64,000 nt of DNA, taken from NCBI GenBank assembly GCA_964512225.1, contig CAZEKB010000015.1:1-64000 (forward strand), in the 5' to 3' direction. Below, piece after piece: positions 61,085-64,000 of this stretch. Position 1 is the stretch's first letter; every line of letters begins with the position of its first letter. Made by a program: the position numbers and the translations under genes. This DNA comes from CAZEKB01 sp964512225. GTDB taxonomy: Bacteria; Myxococcota_A; UBA796; UBA9615. The notes under the pieces were generated by a model that searched no databases, was not told the origin of the DNA, and saw only the letters and a program-made list of their open reading frames with translations.

Positions 61085-63885
61085 TCGGGGAGCTTGTAGG
61101 CCTCGCGCGTGGGCTTGAGCGGCCGCTTCAGCCAGTAGGGGCGGCGGGTGCCGTCGGGCGAATGCTCGGTGGCGGGCCGCGCCAGGGCCTTCCACTCGCG
61201 GAACACCTCCATGGAGCGCTTCAGGTCCACGCGGACGTCCCCGTGGCGGTCGTCGGGCCCCGCCTTCGTCACCGCCAGCGCCTTCTGGTGCCAGCAGTGA
61301 GCACCCGACACCGGGTCGGGGTGCACGCCGTGGGTCAGGTTCTGGTGCACGCCCACGTCCGACCACCACACCCGCGACGTGTCGGGGTCGGTCGTCTCCC
61401 AGGGCCCGCCGCCCTTCTCCACGCGCAGCGACTTGTTCCGGTCGTCTCCCCCGAGCGTCACGAGGTTGGACATGCCCGCCCCGACGCCCTCGGCCTCCTT
61501 GAGCCGCCATCGGCCGGCGTGGTGCGATACGGCCACGATCCCGGGCTTGATCCCCTCGGTCACCCACACGGAGTCGACCATCTCCCCGGTCTCGGTGCGG
61601 ATCTTGACGAGATCACCGTCCTGCACGCCGATCCGACGCGCGTCTTCGGGGTGCATCCAGACCGGGTTCCGGTGGCTCAGTTCGTACAACCACTTCGCGT
61701 TCGCCGAGCGTGTGTGAATCAGCGTCGGCAAGCGGAAGTTCGGGAGCAGGAGCATCTCGCCCTTCGACCGATCGATCGCGTCCGGGGCCACGTGCGAAGG
61801 CAGCGGCCAGGGCACGGCGTACTCCTGCTCGGTCCACCCCCACGCGTGCAGGGTGGGGCTGAAGAACTCGAGCTTGCCCGAGGGCGTACCGAAGCCACGC
61901 ACCGCCCCCGAGTCGTCCACGATCTCCTCGAACGGGCGGTACCGATCGTCGGACACCGCGAACGCGCCGTACTTCTGCATGTATTGCAGGGGCGTGAGCC
62001 CCTCCGTTTCGGCCGCTTCGGGCAGCCCCGGGACGGAGTTCTCGAAGATCCACCGGAAGTACTCGTGCACGGTGACGATCTCGCCGTCTCGGTACGGAGA
62101 CAGGAAGTGCTCGCGGATCCCCAGCGCGCCGTCGGGGTCCATGCGCACCGACAGGTCGATCCACCACTCGGCCTCCTCCCAGACCTCGCCGGGGTTGGCC
62201 TCCCAGGTGCGACTCACCGTCCTGCCCGCGCGCTCCATCGAGACCCGCCGCACCGGCTGACGGAAGCCGATCCACTGCCCCGAGTGCGTCTCCACGGACA
62301 TGAGGTCGTGCCGCTCGCCCGCGTGCCCCATGGGGAGCACGTAGTCCGCGAACCAGGCCGACTCGTTCCACGTGGGGGTGAGCGCCACGTGGCACTTGAT
62401 CTTGTCCTCGTCCCGCAGCGCCTCCATCCACATGAAGCCGTCGGGGTTGATCCACAGCGGGTTGTAGACGCGGGTGAAGTACACGTCGACGTCGCCCCGG
62501 CCCTCCTCCAGGAAGTGCGGGAGGCAGAACGACATCTCGTAGAAGGCGAACGGCCACTCGACCGGGAGGTGCAGCTCGTTCCACGCGGTGAACGGCTCCG
62601 GCGTCGTATGCGGCCGGGGGACGAACTTGTTCCAGGAGTTCAGCGACGTGCCGCCCTCGGCCCCGACGGAGCCGGTGAGGACGTTGAGGAAGAAGAGCGA
62701 CCGCGCGACCTGCCAGCCCCCGCGGTTGCCCATGGACGCGGCGCGCCAGTTGTGGGCGGCGACCCGGTTCCCCGCGACGGCGACGATGCGCGCCAGCTCC
62801 TCGATGCGGTCGACGGGGACCCGCGCCTCCGCGGCGGCGCGCTCGAACGTGAACCCCGCGTAGAGCGCGGCGAGCATGCGGTGGAAGTCGTCGAACACGG
62901 GACCGTCGGGGCGGGCGGCGGCCTCGGCGGCGATCTTGAGGACGGCCGGGTCCGTGGCGAAGGACGGCGCGGCCAGCACCGACTCCTTCCAGTTCACCCA
63001 CCGCTCCACGAACGCCTTGTCGTAGAGGTCGTTCGCGATCAGGTGGTTGGCGACGGCGAGCAGGATCGTCGCCTCGCTGCCGGGCCAGGACGGGATCCAC
63101 AAGTCCGACTTCGCCGCCGTGTTCGACAGGCGCGGGTCGAGCGTGACGATCTTCGCGCCCGCGCGCTGCGCCTCGATGATCCGCTGAGCGTGGGGGTTGA
63201 AGTAGTGCCCCGACTCGAGGTGGGCGCTGATCAGGATGATCGCCCGGGCGTGGGCGTAGTCGGGACTCGGCCGGTCGGCGCCGCTCCACATGAAGTAGCC
63301 CGCGCGGGAGGCCGCCGAGCAGATGTTCGTGTGGCTGTTGTGCCCGTCGACGCCCCAGGTCGTGATCACGCGGTTGGTGTAGTGGTCCTCTCCCGGGCGA
63401 CCGACGTGATACATGATCCCGTCCCGCCGCTTCGCCCTGCTCGCGCGCATCTTCTCGGCGATCTCGTCGAGCGCCTCGTCCCAGGAGATCCGCTTCCAGC
63501 GACCTTCCCCCCGCGCCCCCACGCGCTTGAGCGGGTGGAGGATCCGCTCCGGGTCGTACATCTGGTTGTGGGTCGCGGGACCCTTCGCGCAGTTGCGGCC
63601 CCGGGAGCCGGGGTGGGCGGGGTTCCCTTCGAACTTGCGGACGTCGTGCGTCTTCTTGTCCACGTAGGCCAGGAGCCCGCACGCGGACTCGCAGTTGAAG
63701 CAGATCGTGGGCACCAGCGAGTAGCGCCGGGCCACCTTCTTGGGCCAGGCCTTGCTGTCCCACTCGACCCAGTCGTCCCACCGCTCGGGCGGGGGATACT
63801 GCGACATGCGACCGTCCGGATGGACGACCGTGGTGAGGTCCGTGGGCGTCCCGTCGGCGTCCGAGTACCGGGGTTGTTCGATCAT
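61081..63885 (-). CDS. Molybdopterin-dependent oxidoreductase (DMSO reductase family, formate-dehydrogenase-like)
   Basis: 934 aa from ATG 63885; ATGs at 63894 and 63963 would add 3 or 26 residues. An N-terminal [4Fe-4S] motif CFNCESACG (from residue 62) with NCAKG about 30 residues later identifies a complex iron-sulfur molybdoenzyme. HTNICSAASRAGYFMWSG is the region around the Mo ligand; no Sec codon is visible. The bis-MGD-binding C-terminal domain includes RNPVWMHPEDARRIGVQDGD and CWHQKALAVTKAG. No Tat signal is present, so it is cytoplasmic or carried by a partner. Neither an Fe-S nor a membrane subunit gene follows; only the TorD-like chaperone does. Substrate unknown. Confidence 0.88.
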   Translation of the reverse strand: MIEQPRYSDADGTPTDLTTVVHPDGRMSQYPPPERWDDWVEWDSKAWPKKVARRYSLVPTICFNCESACGLLAYVDKKTHDVRKFEGNPAHPGSRGRNCAKGPATHNQMYDPERILHPLKRVGARGEGRWKRISWDEALDEIAEKMRASRAKRRDGIMYHVGRPGEDHYTNRVITTWGVDGHNSHTNICSAASRAGYFMWSGADRPSPDYAHARAIILISAHLESGHYFNPHAQRIIEAQRAGAKIVTLDPRLSNTAAKSDLWIPSWPGSEATILLAVANHLIANDLYDKAFVERWVNWKESVLAAPSFATDPAVLKIAAEAAARPDGPVFDDFHRMLAALYAGFTFERAAAEARVPVDRIEELARIVAVAGNRVAAHNWRAASMGNRGGWQVARSLFFLNVLTGSVGAEGGTSLNSWNKFVPRPHTTPEPFTAWNELHLPVEWPFAFYEMSFCLPHFLEEGRGDVDVYFTRVYNPLWINPDGFMWMEALRDEDKIKCHVALTPTWNESAWFADYVLPMGHAGERHDLMSVETHSGQWIGFRQPVRRVSMERAGRTVSRTWEANPGEVWEEAEWWIDLSVRMDPDGALGIREHFLSPYRDGEIVTVHEYFRWIFENSVPGLPEAAETEGLTPLQYMQKYGAFAVSDDRYRPFEEIVDDSGAVRGFGTPSGKLEFFSPTLHAWGWTEQEYAVPWPLPSHVAPDAIDRSKGEMLLLPNFRLPTLIHTRSANAKWLYELSHRNPVWMHPEDARRIGVQDGDLVKIRTETGEMVDSVWVTEGIKPGIVAVSHHAGRWRLKEAEGVGAGMSNLVTLGGDDRNKSLRVEKGGGPWETTDPDTSRVWWSDVGVHQNLTHGVHPDPVSGAHCWHQKALAVTKAGPDDRHGDVRVDLKRSMEVFREWKALARPATEHSPDGTRRPYWLKRPLKPTREAYKLPE

Positions 63886-63961
63886 GGGCGGCATATGACC
63901 ATGAACGGCCGCTACCCTGAGGGGCGGTGCGGTTTTTGCTTCGACCGGCATCGGAGGTTCC

Positions 63962-64000
63962 ATGTCCCGCTCAACGCTCGCTCTGCTCTCGGTCCTCGGC
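63962..64000 (+). CDS. Start of an exported protein (5' end only)
   Basis: ATG 63962 with GGAGG 4 bases upstream, then MSRSTLALLSVLG, the beginning of a signal peptide. The frame is open to the window edge. It overlaps the alternative upstream start of the divergent molybdoenzyme gene, which is one reason to prefer a shorter start for that gene. Confidence 0.5.
   Translation, partial: MSRSTLALLSVLG

Noticed and set aside
61081..63885. Selenocysteine-containing formate dehydrogenase linked to selD
   Set aside because: No in-frame TGA occurs within the gene; the region expected to hold the Mo ligand reads through with ordinary codons.

Overview
The window is a very GC-rich, densely packed bacterial scaffold segment. 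It contains one 100-base run of Ns at 54048-54147. It looks like a member of the Myxococcota (myxobacteria and relatives). The signs are several secreted proteins ending in Cys, then a hydrophobic helix, then an Arg cluster (MYXO-CTERM-like sorting tails); MopE-type Asp/Cys repeats; two Ser/Thr protein kinases; many lipoproteins; a DUF2330 protein; and a type IV pilus ATPase. The N gap, plus two genes that are each repaired by one extra C in a homopolymer, suggest a draft or metagenome-derived assembly.

Layout. 1-3.8 kb: a truncated DUF4143 ATPase, tRNA-Val(TAC), a secreted GH92 glycosidase and tRNA-Asp(GTC). 3.8-11.5 kb: a minus-strand run of a giant Ig/PKD-like lipoprotein, a PilT-type ATPase, a cyclic-nucleotide-binding protein and a MopE-repeat lipoprotein. 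11.6-17.1 kb: a polytopic membrane protein, DUF1244, a hotdog thioesterase, MurB, endonuclease III and an exported cupin. 17.1-28.3 kb: surface proteins with poly-Asp linkers and MYXO-CTERM-like tails, a matrixin-type protease, a membrane Ser/Thr kinase, a VWA lipoprotein, an amidohydrolase, an ExbD-like protein and a glucuronyl C5-epimerase-like lipoprotein. 28.3-34.9 kb: an apparent operon of two polytopic membrane proteins plus an adenine methyltransferase, then a DUF3179/DUF4336/HAD operon. 34.8-42.4 kb: a cluster of exported proteins (poly-Asp lipoprotein, di-CxxCH DUF1549-like protein, small lipoprotein, Tat-exported DUF1501 protein), followed by a DUF2330 protein and its coupled partner. 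42.4-46.7 kb: glycyl-tRNA synthetase, a RAYT transposase gene with a 70-bp REPIN-like element on each side, a 5'-3' exonuclease and DUF4476. 46.8-57.3 kb: patatin-like phospholipase, urate-hydroxylase-like PuuD, a flavoprotein-SelD fusion and three exported proteins. 57.4-64 kb: a kinase with a receiver-like N-terminus, an unknown membrane protein, a TorD-like chaperone with its molybdopterin oxidoreductase, and the start of one more exported protein.

Genes are often coupled by 1- to 4-base overlaps (ATGA, GTGA, TTGA, TGATG). At least eight first genes have a TANNNT hexamer ending 6-7 bases before the start codon and no Shine-Dalgarno site, so they are probably leaderless. Most functions here point to the cell surface: export, adhesion, proteolysis, glycan modification and signalling. 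The best candidates for something undescribed are the membrane/M50-like/methyltransferase operon (28315-32085), the DUF1549-like/DUF1501 export cluster (34830-39185), and the PilT operon with its two giant lipoproteins. The REPIN-flanked RAYT is a clean new example of a known class.
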